The notes under the pieces are model-generated. The model saw only the letters and a list, made by a program, of their open reading frames with translations, made no database searches and was not told the origin of the DNA. DNA of 64,000 nucleotides, taken from Vanilla planifolia. Lineage: Eukaryota > Streptophyta > Magnoliopsida > Asparagales > Orchidaceae. The DNA lies in NCBI GenBank assembly GCA_023846275.1, contig CM043874.1, positions 30,787,630 to 30,851,629 on the forward strand, written 5' to 3'. The position numbers were made by a program, and so were the translations under genes. Below, piece after piece: positions 34,701-49,273 of the stretch. How positions within the stretch are numbered: position 1 is the stretch's first letter; the number at the start of each line of letters is the position of its first letter.

Positions 34701-37700
34701 CTTTAATCATTGGTTCGGTAGCTTCACCATCTAAACCCTTTAAAAAAGCAATGAGAAAATCATAAAATCCAAACCCTTAAAAAAAATATTACTAAAAAAA
34801 CGTTTGCAATATATGAATGCAAAAGAAAAACTGAAAAGAAAATCATACAAAATTACAAGTAAACAAAAAATAATTATTAATAATCTAACTACTATCAAAG
34901 GAAAAATTCAAACCTTCAATGTACTTTTAAAAAATACAGTGAAAATGACAACTAACCTGAAGCCTGTATGTTACTGTCATTGGTGGATAATCTCTGCTTG
35001 ACATGAAGGAAGCAGAGGATGGTGCACTGGCACTGGACAATTTACATTGAGATTGGCTATGATACTTCTTCCACACCTGCTCGTATACTTGTGAAATGCT
35101 CAAGTCAAGTGATACTATATTTCCAGCAACAAGCAACTCCATCCCATAATCATCTTCAAGGAGGCCAAAAAGCTCCAGCTGATGGCATATTTTGTTTTTA
35201 ACATCTCGCATTAAGGGTCCGATGTCAATGCTTGAATATGGATTTTTAGTCATCGAACCTCTAATAAACTCTTCCTGTGTATGTGCCTTATTGAGAATAA
35301 GAAGATACACCGGTTCAGGTTTAGTTGGGCATATCAAATTGCGGAGCTGCTCCAAAATAAACTGCATGATAACATTGTCACACGTGATTAATATGGCCCT
35401 GTATTCCCTAATCCATAATTATTCTAATCCTTTCTTTTAATTAATGGTTTATGTATTTAGCAGCAGTTGTCAAAAGAAGCAATATATAATAGCTTGACAA
35501 AAGTGAAGAAAGCAACTTTCAATTTAGAAGTCTAACTTCAGCATTCCATACCAGTTTAGTGCGCCCCTTTTTCTCCTTAACATGGTTGTGCAGACCAGAG
35601 ATGCATGCATGGATGAACTGGCGTTTGTTACCAGCACTCTCTAACATTAGACCATCCAAAAGATCTTTCAAAAGCCTATTACAATCACTAATCAGTTTTG
35701 TCTTCTGCACTATCAGTCCACGAATTACCAGTAGCGCCTCTAGCACTTGAGATAGCAGCTCATCTTTCATGAATCTGGAAGGAAGGAGAGATAAAAAATC
35801 AAAATGATGACTAAATGTGTATAAAACCCAGTTAAGAAAATGGACATCATACCTCAACCGAATGTTGGGTACCTCTAGGAACTTATTGAGAAGCTCAATA
35901 AGCTTATAAAGGATGAATCCCTGTGAGATATCAATATTGAGGCTTCTCTCAAGAGAATTTACATTCCCAACCTCTTGTGCTATCAACTCACACAATGTAG
36001 TCAGGCATCCCCTTGCAGTTAAGAAAAGCCGAGCAGCTTCTGGATCTATCATCTTAAAGAACAGTTCAAAATATTCCCCTGCACTTTCTCCAACAGTTAA
36101 TGTTGCAGGAAGAAGCGACAAAAGTAAGTTCAACAACTGGAATCGCCTAGGTGAATCTTGCGGACATAGTAAACTAATTAGCGTACAGACTTCCAATCTA
36201 ATAGATTGGGAGCAAGCGCTAAGTATCAAATCTGAAATCCAAGAACCCAAAGCAAATGTTGAAAAATTGCTCTTTCCCGTTCTTCTACAAGAACGACGCT
36301 TCCATTTAAGTAAATATTTGAGAGCCAGGTAATCAGATTTATGAGGATCCTGGCGAGCCTTTTGGGATTTCACTTTAACTGCCACAGAGACTTTATATTG
36401 CCTTCGGACAAAATCAAGATAGGAAGCACCCCTTTCCCACTCTGAATAGCTCAAAAGTGGAACATCTTGACTTTTTTGAATGTCATCCCATTGTTTTTCA
36501 GATCCATCAGACAATGGCTTAACCCCACCAGGAAAGTAATCCAAAGATATAGAACTTTTTACAGTACTTTCAGCTTTGGACTGTAAAACAGTTTTCTCAA
36601 ACCCTTGTTCCTTCTCTGAAACATCAGTTTTTGGAGGTGTGCATGCCTGTGATATTATCCTTAAACATGGAAGAATTACTTGATCTGATATCGAAGGGTT
36701 CTTTGCACCCACTTTAATCGAAGAAAATAACAGTTGAAAAGCAACTCGTAACCTTGTTTCCCAGAATTCATCCACCAAAGCACATGTCTCCGAAAGTAAG
36801 AAAAGCTCTTCACGAGTTGCTAGAGCAATGTCCATCGAACGATGGTGCTCCAGGCAATACATCACTTTCTTCTGTATCAAATCGTTCAGCTCAGCTACTG
36901 CTTTAGAATCCCCCTCTGACAAAGCACAGAGAACAGCCCTGGCCTGGACACGGGCTGTTTTAGGACCTTGGTGAAGATTATTTTCAAAAATCTCAGACAA
37001 TATGCCTGCACCAACAAGTTGCCTCTTACAGCTTGCATACTTAGACAGAACTTGCAATAGCTCCATGCTTTGTGTAACAAAGGCGGTGGCACATCCATAA
37101 CAGTTACTTGGTGATCTGAAAACAGCCAACCTAGCTACGGTAACAGCATCATCATTATTTTTCTCATACAAATAGTTCATCAAAACTCGACGAAGTCCTT
37201 GCAGAGTCTGCACACTTTTGCTGACAGAATCAAAAGCAAGTTTGCATTTTTCACTGTAAAGCACTCCAATAAGAGCAATTTTCCTGTTTATCTTACAAGA
37301 AGGGCCGGGCAGGGAAACCATCATCTGTTGAACAGTATCCTTCTGTTGTGGGTCAATTTCGTGCTCACCTATACTAGATATAAGTTTAAGCAAAGGTTTT
37401 TTAAACCCAACAAGTTGTTGGTATCGCCTATGTGCATTCTCAGATTCTGCTTCAATAGCCACTAACCCTTTTCTCATATCTTCGTCATTTTCCATTTTAT
37501 CAAAATAAAAGCTTTGTTTTGCCATAAAGTTGAACTCAAAGCGGCCATACTTGCTGTAGCCACACTCATTACATAGAAAAGAATCAAGATTTTCATAATT
37601 GATGTTTCGACATTGCCTGCATTGATAAGCATTTTCATGGCAATTGTTACATAAGCCATGCTTATCTGTCACGGACCTGCTACAACGAGGACACTGCAAA

Positions 37701-40700
37701 GACTCGAGGGATGAAGCTTGAAGATTTTCATAGAAGGAATCCAACTCGATCATGAAATTGCAAGCTGTGATTGGTATTGCGAACTCTACTTTTAACTCTG
37801 TCTGATTGAAAGCAAGATGACAGCTTTTTGCCCGCTTCCACAAAGACCAATTATTCTTAAGTTCTGATAAGTCAGACACCGGCCTATTGTTGTAATATAA
37901 ATTCAAAACTTTCACAGATTTCGACTTTCGTGCATCATGTACGTTCATTGTCACTGTCTGGATAGTATAACTACCAGTGCATTTCACAATTATACTGTTG
38001 TCCGTAAACTTTGACTCGGATTTCAGGCTTTCCAACTTCATCCTGCTATAAGGAACCTCAGGACAACTACACGCTACGCATGGCTCACTCTCAAGATAGT
38101 AACCATCAAACTCTACCAAACTACTTAGAGTGTTGTATATACGTGAATTTGGATGATTTGCCAAGAGCTCATTCTGCAAATGAAGAGTTTCAAACAAGCA
38201 ACTTACAACATCATATGTTAAGCAGCAATTTTGAAATTCAGCATCAATTTGTTTAATTGAGCCATCGGTTTCCTTTCCTAGAAGCCAAGTAATGAGCTCT
38301 ACGCACTCCCCAATGTTTTGGCCGTACATTGGCAGGAATTTCACCTTCTGTAGAAGAGTAGTAAGCATGAACTTCTTGAATGATGTTTTCCCATGGAGCC
38401 AAATGCCATACAAGACACACTTAGCCTCAAAACGAATGCTTGCTGAATTCCACTCTAGTAAAAAGGAATCAATGAATTGCTTCAAAGCATGGCCATCTTT
38501 GTCACTGAATATTTCAACAGCTTGCTCCATGTCCATAAAAGCCTTATCTGACACATTTTCATTTCCATCATCTCCCTTTCTCTTCTTCTTTGAATCTAAA
38601 GTTTGTGATCCAATCTTCTTAGAGCTTGACCCTGCATCAACAACCTCAGTTTTCTGTGTTGAATGGCCAAAATCTCTTCCAGTAAAAAAAGCCAGACTCA
38701 AAAGCTTAAGAGATTGGATAGTAGATTCTTCACCAAAGTAGAATACCGCACTTAATAAAAATGGCAAAAACTCTACATGCTTCAAGCAATACTTCTGCCA
38801 ATTTCTGGGCCTAGCACTGGCCACCTCAGATAAAATTGACAAGCATTTAACAAGTTTGACGCTTCTATCATATGGCATCAGATTTTGAAATCCTGATTTA
38901 TTCACAAGTTTGTACAACCTCCGAACCTCGTTGGAGAACTGCCATGAATCTCTTACACTGTAATAATGAGTTTTGCTACCACATAAGTGCAGAAAGAGCC
39001 TCCTCGCATATCTGCGAATAAAGGTTGTTTGAGGATTACTAATATAACTGCAAAGAACATCCTGAAATCCATCTAACTTCAAATCCTTTAGAGAGCCTGC
39101 CTTGTTTGTTCTATCCTTATCCACTGATTTCTCATACTTCTCAGGTCGAACCAAACTATAAACAAGGCGAAAAGTATTTTCCAAAAGTAGTTTGTGGTAG
39201 TCCCCAAAAAGATCAGCACGGTGTGTTTTGACATAAGAATCTGAAAAGAAAGGAGAGAAGTTACCAGCTGGAAGCTCTCTTCTAACACTTAACAAAGAGC
39301 CACAGCCAGAACCAGCTGTTCCAATTTCAGGGGTACCGCAAGATGATTTAAATACAGGCACAAGCTGCTCCAGTATATCCATCAAATAGTAAAGAAAATT
39401 CTGTTGCCTTAATACTGAGCAAGCTCGAACAAGCTGTAAATTGAACTCACTCTTTTCCTGATCATCTGAGGTTGGAGAAGCCATGCATGTTAACTGAATC
39501 TGTGAATTCCTATCATGGGATTCCACAGCAGTTGACTTTGATAGAGAACTATCACTACCAGGTTGATGCCAATTCCGAAGCATCAGAGTGAAAAAAATGA
39601 AAACAAGAACACATACTTCCCCAAAAGAAGAACGATTTTTGGCTGCAAATGGTTTGCTGAGATCAATTTCATGTAAAAACCACTTGACAAACTTTTCTAG
39701 GTCCAAGTTCTCAGGGTTCAAGCCATCCATGAAAGGGCCACCAACAGCAGAAGACAGTCTGTAAAATAGCTGCATGATAGGAATAGCCCTTAGACCAGAA
39801 GTCATCATCATCCATCCCTTTAGGTCTTCCAGTAACTGACGAAGAATAAGTAAGTTCACAGTCCGCTTTGAAGCCGAAATAACTACTCTCTGATCAACCA
39901 CAGATGAATGCAAGTCCCCAGATTCACTTGTCTCCAGAACATGAACTGAAGATGGAGAATTCTGCATGCTAGTATCAGCCGCTACCTGCAGTATCCCTCC
40001 ATCATTTAAGTCATCCATGGAAAAGTGGTGGATATCACCACCATCAGCCCCAATAGAATCAATCTCAATCGGAATAGCAGACATAGGGTGATCTCTGGAA
40101 TGAGGAGGGGGAAGATGATCAGTATCTAGAACTTCATAGCAAGCCTCACACAAGTCAAAATCTGGGCATATATTGCAATGCCACCGCCGCCGCAGTATAG
40201 GAACTGTTGAACAACCATCACAACAGTATTGTACAGAAGAGGTCGTAGAGTCTTCCTCAATCATGATCTGTGGGTTACCACTATTGGAAACAACACCAGA
40301 CTGAACTTGTGAAGAACTAGGGTTTTCAACAGCTTCATCAGTAGCTAGCATTGTCTGCTTTGGAAAAGGAACTTGAAGCAACCTAGAAGAGATAGCCAAA
40401 CTGGAACCCAAACACAAGGTTAAAAAGCCCATGCAAGTAAGCATTATAATAATATCCACCAAAGGAAACCGATTGAAATGCTAATAAAGAAATAAGAACA
40501 AAAAAGTTTAAAGACCTGCTAGAAGTTTGAACTTCTTCATAAGGAGAAAACAGAAGTTTCTTCAACAAATTGACAGCTGGTGCAACAGAAAGACCCGGAG
40601 CTTCTTTAACATGTAAAGCTAGGCATTCTGCATAACTATATATAAGCTCCACAGCAGGTATTACAACGTTGTTGACTGTTTGGGTTTGAGGCCTCTCCAT

Positions 40701-43700
40701 GTCCAAAATTGTCCATAACACTTGTACCAGCCCATCAATCACTTCAGAACCTACAAGTTATAATGAGAATAATCAAATCTGTCCATTATCTGGAGGAAAA
40801 AAAAAATACTTCTCCAAAGAAAAAGTATAGGAAGATTGCATACAAAATCCAGCGTTTTACACTAGAATATAAGAGAGAAAAATCAGCAACATCAACATCG
40901 ACCTCCCCTGCATGATCAAAATCCATTGCTGCTCCAAAAGTCCATAGGGAAACTTCACAACAAGGGACATCATGAACATACACAACCAATTTGGCAGGTC
41001 ATGCATTCAGTTAATTTTAATAAGGCATCAATCGAATGTGCAAATCTGAGAATGATCAATGATGGATGGGGTATTGCAAGCCTTGGAAACTCTCGTTCCC
41101 TTCACTGAAAGTCCTCAAGGAAACCTTGTGGAATTGCAAAAATGGCTAAATTGTTCAAATTCATTAGTTTAATTACAATTCAGAGGTTACAACATATTTA
41201 ACAAACCATTAAACCTAGGCCAAAAACCACAAAGAAATACCATAAAATAACCTTAAGATAACGCACAATTTAAGGCCCATAATGACAAGACAATCAAAGA
41301 ACAGAATAAGACAATTCAACCATACAAAACAACACCCAAATGAGTCATCAACCAATTTGGCCAACCATTCAGTTAGTACCTGTGGTCGATAACTCTATAC
41401 AATGTGGAAATACAAACATATATCACTTGATCAGCCAACCATTGATTCTAGGCCACATTTCCGAATAGCTCAATAAAGCAATAGATGATACATGTTTATG
41501 ATACTTTTATGCAATAAACATTCTCCTATTTTCCATCTTTCTATCTTGTTTCTACTTAGGAACCAAATATGGCAATTGATTTAAAGTACTTACAATGATC
41601 TTCATGCCCACAAGATTATGGCAAGCAAAGGATTGCCTTAAGAACTGAATTAAGAGTTATAGTACCTTAGGCACCCATGGGGCAAGATATATGTTTGACT
41701 TCCAAGGTAAATTATATCCAGTTTTAAATACCTAATTCTTCACGTGTGGTTACTTAAATTTTTATCTCAACTTGAATTTATTTATAATTTTTCTCAATGA
41801 TCAATTACAAATCAGTAATTTTTAATTAAAAAAAGTCTGCCACCCATTTGTGTGCCCATCAAAGAAAGGAAAATATGATTTACCATGAATTTCCAAAAAC
41901 CCAACCATGCTTGATCTGCGATGCAAAGCAATTCTGGAGACAGCATGGATCTGCGATGTGAACTCTTTGATAACCCACCCAGCTACAGCACCACCAATCC
42001 CAATTCTAGAAATGAGTATGGGAAAAGACTTGACAACTCCTGAAAGGCGCATTGTGTCTTTTACCTGAGCAAAATGACAGTATTTAGTAAATTATTATTA
42101 GTTAAATATGAATTTACTTAAGCAATCCAAAAATACATACATGGTAATAAATTTCCCTTTTCGGGAAGATTGATTGAAGAACATGACAAGCAGCAGACTG
42201 CAATAACGGTTCTTTATCACTCTGAAATACAGTTTCCAGAACATTATTGCATTTTAGCTTGTACATTTTTAAATTAGCACCTTCAATTTCAGTAGAAAAG
42301 TGTGGCCTACGTAACAAATATATCCTTGAAAGGAGCACCAAAGCATCCGCCATAACCTTCTCATGAAAAGACGCAGCTTGCATGATACGGCATTTCTTTC
42401 TGGGGCCCTGCGCAACTGCACTGGCACCTAATACATGGGCTTCCATATCTATTATAGCATCCATTTTCTCTTTCCAACCAAATTCATCCTTAGTTCGCCC
42501 ATAAACTTCTAAAGAATCTATTCTAGGCAGGCTGGACCCATCAAATGTTTGACCCACAGAAATTGTAAATTCCTCATCAGCCAGAAGTGATTCAGCAATT
42601 GTAAAAGGAACATCATACCATGATCTCATTCCTTCATCCAATTTAATAACCCTCTGGAAAACTGTAATTTCAGAAGGAATATTGCTTGACGAGGTATTGC
42701 CCACACTTAAACGAAGGCCAACCATAACATTATCTGGATTGGGATTCGAAACGCTTATCTGCAAAAAAAGTGATCAAAAGAAGGCAAACAATTTTGAAAC
42801 ATTATACAAGTTTTAAAGAATGCAATAACCCTTTGGTTAATATAGGTTAATTACCTTAAAGCCTGCCGGACTTGGGCTCTCGAGGAACCCATCATCTGTT
42901 GCCAGCCTCTGTTTGATACCTTCAGGGTCACAATTCTTAATAGCTTCACAACTCAGCTTCACATCATTTGTGATGCAAATTGTTTTCTCAAAGTAGTCCA
43001 GAGGAAATTCTGGTTTGGAAACTGAATAAACCCTGTTATTTAAGATTGTGGATCCTAATTTCTTTGTTTGTTCAACACTGATATTCGATGCAGAGTCATC
43101 CCCTATTGGCGCATAGGAATATATTTGAAGACTTCCATCATCATTTAAAACAAGGCAGTGAGTTTTATCCTTCGAGAAAGGCTTATAAGCAGCTACACCA
43201 ACCAAAGAAAAGGATGATCCTGCGGCATATCTAATGTTTTGTGCTATGATTTCATGAGAAGCCATAACCACCGCTAGAGCAGCATTGTTCTTAAAACTTG
43301 ACAAGCAAACAAAAATTCCAGTCCCTGGAAGAAATTCCTTCCAATGGTGTAATCCAGCTGGGCAAGCTTTACCCTCCTGATCATCCTCATATACAGCAAA
43401 TGTCTCTTTGAGCAATTTGGCATCAGCATCTAGGCGTCCAATCAGGGTCATTCCATCTTGATAAGACAAGAAAAGCAACCGGTATGTTGAGGAAAAATAA
43501 ATGGAGAGACCTTTTGCCTGGTTCGCTAAGTTCTGCACCTGGATTACATCCGTTAAAGGTTTTGCGCCCACATCACCTTCCATTGAAACTTCCAGCCTGA
43601 ACAAAGATCCATTTTCTGATAAAACAAGTAGCAGTAGTTTTCCCATGGAAGCTGGAATGAGCACAGCATCAACAATCACATCGTCGGAAAGTGTTAAGTA

Positions 43701-46700
43701 ATGGATAGGACTAATGTTGTCCTGTGAAAGGTCATATATTTTCACAAAAATATTAGTAATCACCATTATATGGACCTGAGATCCCGGAGCCCATTCAACT
43801 TTTCGTATATATGCTCCCTGTAGATCTAGCTCAATAGCAAGACGGTCAGTCACTTCACCACGAGGATTTACAGTGAGTATCTGGCAATCTTCATACCCAG
43901 CCACAGCAAGATAATTTTCTACTATAGGGTTAAAGGCAAGATGTACTATTTCAAAACGTACAATGTTCTTAGAAAGTGGCTTCACATTGGTCTTATCTGC
44001 TGTCACAGGAGTTATAGTTGGCTGTCCAATTAGCTGCCCTACATCAAATATAGCCACCTTGTCTCCTTCTCCAACAGCAAGCCTTCCACGAAGACTGACA
44101 CTAAGTAATGACTTTGTTAAAGACCCACTAGACAAATGTGCTCTGAGATCCTTGGAGTTTGGATAATCTGCCTTAATCTTCAAATCAAGTGACCCGCTCT
44201 TGTAAGCCTTCTTTAATTGAAGGAGATCTATTCTGTAGATTAATTTCTTATCATGATCCAGTAGTATTTTTTTATCCTTTAAAACATTTGAATCCCTGCG
44301 ACGAATAATTGTGGGTAATAGACGTTCACAAAGCTCAATTAACCGTCCTTCCATATCAAGCTTTTCAAGCAAGTTTGGTAGCTCCATTTGAAAATCTTTT
44401 GAAATTGATATTTTAAAGGAACTGTCAACATCCACACAAGCATCATAGTCCAAGTCAGAGTCACTATCCCGTGAATCATCAGTATCTTCAGATAAATGAA
44501 CCAATGGGTGAAAACTGCTGGGTCCAGTCGAAGGAACATTGCTTGTCCCAGTAAACTTTCGGGGTTTTAAACATTGACAGGTATTCCCTCTTACTCCCCC
44601 GGCCCCACAATCACAAAAAAACCGGCTCGATCGGGAATAGACAACTCGATGACCTTTATGACAGACCTTTGCACAAACGGAACAACATCCTTTAGAGACT
44701 GTTAAATCACAAGTATAACAGAAATACCAATGCTGCTCCATAAAGTTGCTACCGCTAGATGTGAATGTGCATACTTTGGAGGCAATTGCCTTCTCACTAT
44801 TACAATCCTCTTCTTCATCTTTGTCTAGGCTACCCAACTCACCATCAGAAGTGCCATCATCATCATCATCTTCTTCAGCAGAGGTTGCATCACATTCAAT
44901 CAAAGCAGTACTTTCTGGATTACTGGGAAGTATAAATTTCTCAGCATTTTTTGACTTGACCAATTTTGGATTCTGTGAAGTTGATCCAAAGCTGCTGCTA
45001 GAGCTGAGCTTTGACGGAAATTTTTCTAGGGCTTTCTTGTTAGCACCACAATCACCTAAAACAGAACAATGAAAATTGAAAAGAAACTTGAGACCAGGAA
45101 GGAAGTCCTCACTATCCACTAACTTCACCATTAGCTGCAACGTTTTCTCCAAAAGTAAATTCATTGATGTCTTCCCATGCAAAAGCTGTAGCGTTAAGCT
45201 GAAATAAGATTTAGCTGTATGAAGATCATACAACATAAAAGCCTTATCAAGTGACATTAGAATGCCCAAAACAATTCGAGAATGTAATTCTCCAGATGAT
45301 TCGCTGAAAGTTTGTGATGTCAAACTAGAAATAAAGTTCATAGTAGCTTCTTTCAGTGAAGCAGAGCTGCTCTTTGCATGAACATCACCATCAGGAGATT
45401 TCACCAAGCAACCTAGTAGCCTTTGTTCAAACCAACTTGATATGCATACCACCTCCATACGAAGGAACTTACTTTGAACCCTCTCTAAAATTCCAGGACA
45501 AGGTTCACTGACCAAAAGTTCAGAAAACAAGTTAAGCACCTTCAAATTAGCTGCCTCAGAATGACATCTATCTAATGCATTAAGGAGAACCAACAAGTTA
45601 CCGCTTTGCTCTGTGAAAAATTCCTTGGCAGCTTCAGGAATGCCTTCAGTAAAACCAAGATAAAATTTAAAAATTCCTCCTTTAGAACCATCCCCACGCA
45701 GGGTCTCAATAAAATCAACAAAATGTTCAATAAGCATTTCATGAACTTCGGTATCAACTGACTCCATAGAGTTCATGGCAGCAAGAAAATCTTCAATTTG
45801 CTTCAAGGCAAACAGATTGCTATAGCCTGTCAATTCCTTTTGATGACCAAGCAGACTTGAAAACATAACTTCACATGTTTCATGCATAGACTGGAAAATT
45901 CCATCATATTGTAAATCTACCAAAATTTTTAGGAGATCATGACGCAGTGCAGTCTCTATGTAAAAGCTGTATCCAGCATCTTTGATCTTGAGGCACCCTT
46001 CCAATGTGCCCAATATTTCTCTTACAACAATTGCACTGGAAAGTATAGTAGCACTAGAAGGATCTGAATTTGATGGAAAGCCATGCAAAACGGATTTCCA
46101 CAAAATGTCATTACCAAATCCTGAATCATCATTAATTAATTGTTCAAGCTTAAACATAAGGCCATAAATTGGTCCCAGCACTTGATAATTAGAATCATAC
46201 TTCTGAAGCAGAAAATCACGTCTGCATTTGTTAAGCCCAGAGTACTTGAGCAACAGAATGGGAGAAAAACCATCTGTGAAGGTCCTATTTTTATCAAGGG
46301 CAAAAATAAATGATTCATGGAAAACTTGCACTTGCATCCTCAGAATAGAGACCAGCACATTTAAAAGCAATCCAATTTTATTGCTCTGAACTATAGAAGC
46401 CCAAACATCCTGACATAGCTTGTTTGTTTGGTTCTGATCATGAAACGATCCAACAACAGGAGTCACATGATCTGCAAGATATCCACCAATACCAGCATTT
46501 AAAAAAGAGAATGCTAAGCAAAGCCACGCATCTTTTCTCAACCAATCCCAACCAAATTGAACTTCATTAGATATTTGCTCCAAACTAATTTTCTGAAGCT
46601 GATCTAATATGACCTCAGAAAAATTGATGTCACTGCTACAGGCACCACTGCTGCTCATTGCAGTAAGGCCAAAATGGATAAAAGACTCCAAGCTACATGG

Positions 46701-49233
46701 ATTAATGTCAAGCCACCATGAAGGAAGAACAGAGAAAGAGCCATCCATGATCTTGGAAATAGAATCCCAGCACAGCAAGAAAACATATCTTTCAATGATG
46801 AGCTCTTCTGCTACTTCAGCCTTTTTATCTCTCCAGAAATTTAGAATCCATGAAAAAGTTTCTAACAAAACACTTAAATCCAATCCTAAACACTTGATCG
46901 AATTTTCTTCCCTCCAGAAAGCATCCGAAAGAGGTGTGACATCGATCAACTGAGAAAGCCATATAGAATCTACAGTGGCTTTTCCAGAAACCCCAAGCAA
47001 GACATCTGCTACAATGGATGCCTGCGATGGCATATCATCATCTAATGACTGAAAATAAGATACCTTAGAGGATACTTCGTTTAATCTCGATCTCATTCGC
47101 AAAAGTAACCATGAAGGAAAACTTTTTGGGTACAGTAACATATGACGCAAAACCAAAACCAACCTGGAAATTACTACCGCCCAATATGAAAGTTGAGTTG
47201 TACTAAATTTATCCGAAGGTTCATTGATTTGTCTAATAGAAGAACTGACAAAATTAGCCAGTGCAGCTTTTTCAGATTCATTTGACAAATGAAATGCCAG
47301 GAGCAGAATTTCCAAGTGGAAACTACAAGGTAAAGTCTTAAAGAATTCATTCGAATCAGGACATCTGCAACAGACACTCTGAATCTTAACCAAAATAAAA
47401 TTGACATATTCACTAAAGATTGTCATTGCCAGATGACTACCATCTAATCTCAAATGGGAAAGAAGCGCATGAGCTAATAAAGCAAGTGTGTAGCCATTGT
47501 AGATATGCATTCCATTTTCTACTTGCAAGACTTGTTCAGCAATGTGTTCTTTAATACCAGAAGATATGTCTTGGCATAAAAGAAGACAATGCAAGAGTTC
47601 ATAGCAGTTATCACTCAAATGCATGGTATTCCTTGAAGGTTGCATTCTCCCTTTCTCAGCTTCAAATGAGCAGGTTTGACAGCCAAGTATAAGAAACAAA
47701 CAATTTATGTGGCTCTTATTGAGCTTTCTGCAAGCAAGGTCATAAATAGCATAATTCCAATCCAGAGAAAATATGCTCTCCTTAAGAAAGCACAGCAGCT
47801 CAGAAGCAGCTTGGATAGGCAAGTGAGAAAAGGAAGAACTATTGCTAATTGCTGTAGGAGGTTGTTCAAGCCCATCTGCTGACCCGATTGGTCTGTTGCC
47901 CTCACAAAAAAGGTCTCCAAATAGGGCTTCATCTTCATGGGTTCCCCCGCTGTCTGATTCCAATGAAATTGAAGTTCTCATGACAGTCATTCGTAGTTTG
48001 TCAAACCTTGATCGCAATTCTTCTCCTTCTGAATGAAGAAATAATACTAGATGAATTAAATCGTCTAGCCATTCTTTGGATAGAGGAAAAACTAAGTTTA
48101 CATACTCTTCACACGTATAGTTTCTTAGCAGAAAGATCTTCCCCAGACCAATACAGCATGAAGGACCATCACTAATGTTAGACTCCAAGCAATAATTTGT
48201 GATTGCAAATTTCTTCCCACTCAACATCCAGATTTTAACATCATTTAGGAGTTTAAGTATGAACAAAACAAGCTGAGGCCAGTAAACTAAAGGAGCTTTT
48301 GCAGAAGACGTTAAAGCATCATATCTCCATGTTTGGCTGTCCCAAATATGCAATACGGAAGCAACAATGAAAACCTGTATATTTTGTGTTACCGCACTAT
48401 TCAGAAAACCGATATGAACAAACTTCAGGAATTCCTCCAGCACCAGTAACACTAAGTTCCCAGGGTTACCATTAGGCATTGAATCAAAATTCAGATAGTC
48501 CACCTCCAGTTTGAACAATACTGAAATAGCTTCTGCACAGCCTGCTATTGAACACAACAGTTTTGCATCACAACAGTCTCTAGGAACTTCCCGCATAATA
48601 TGTCCAAGCAACTTCAGAACTCTTCCAGTAAATGTCACTCTTAAACTAAAAATTCCAACGTCCATTCCATCTCCAAAAGGGGTAGGAAATTGTAGCAATT
48701 CCTGACAAAGTTTGAGGAGACGAGGGAAGCAATTCAAGGAAACAACCGCCCAATGTTGTACAATTGACATTATCTTGTTCAAAGGATGGGCAATGGGCAA
48801 ATCAGAAAACAGTCTACCTTGAAAACTTGGTTCTAAGCTATCTGAGGATAAGACCTTCAGAACTCCATCCACAGAATACCCTTTCAAGTAGTTCATGCCT
48901 TTAAAGCAGGACACAGAAAATTTAAAACAAAAAAACATTATATTTTCCAATGTGATGATTGAAAATTTTAATCAGAAAACTCCACTCACATATTTGTACC
49001 TTTGAGATTGATTGTAAATCGCTTTTGCAAATCATCATTACCATTTTGAACATTGATAGATGGCAACAATTCCAAGAAGGTACTCAGAGAGTCTTTTTTT
49101 ATCGCATGATGATCCATCGCACTACCATATGTTAAAGCCATTTCCATTATCTGTAGACAGTCATTCTGCAATTGCAAAACAAAATTAACAATGCACTTAA
49201 GAGTAACTTCAAAAAACCAATAGTGAAATCTTT

Positions 49234-49273
<40 letters not shown>

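Noticed and set aside
35519..40462. Treating the whole 1,647-codon open frame as exon
   Set aside because: Its first 26 codons lie upstream of the intron 7 acceptor, the 78-nt intron 8 lies inside it, and the last 11 codons are beyond the exon 9 donor. Splice sites and BIG homology define the true limits.
36895..48705. Many 60-149-codon frames overlapping the large BIG exons
   Set aside because: All are antisense or out-of-phase shadows of the two giant exons; none shows a protein family.
49235..49271. Poly(A) run as the tail of a retroposed gene
   Set aside because: No LINE, SINE or processed-gene sequence is visible on either side and no target duplication was found.
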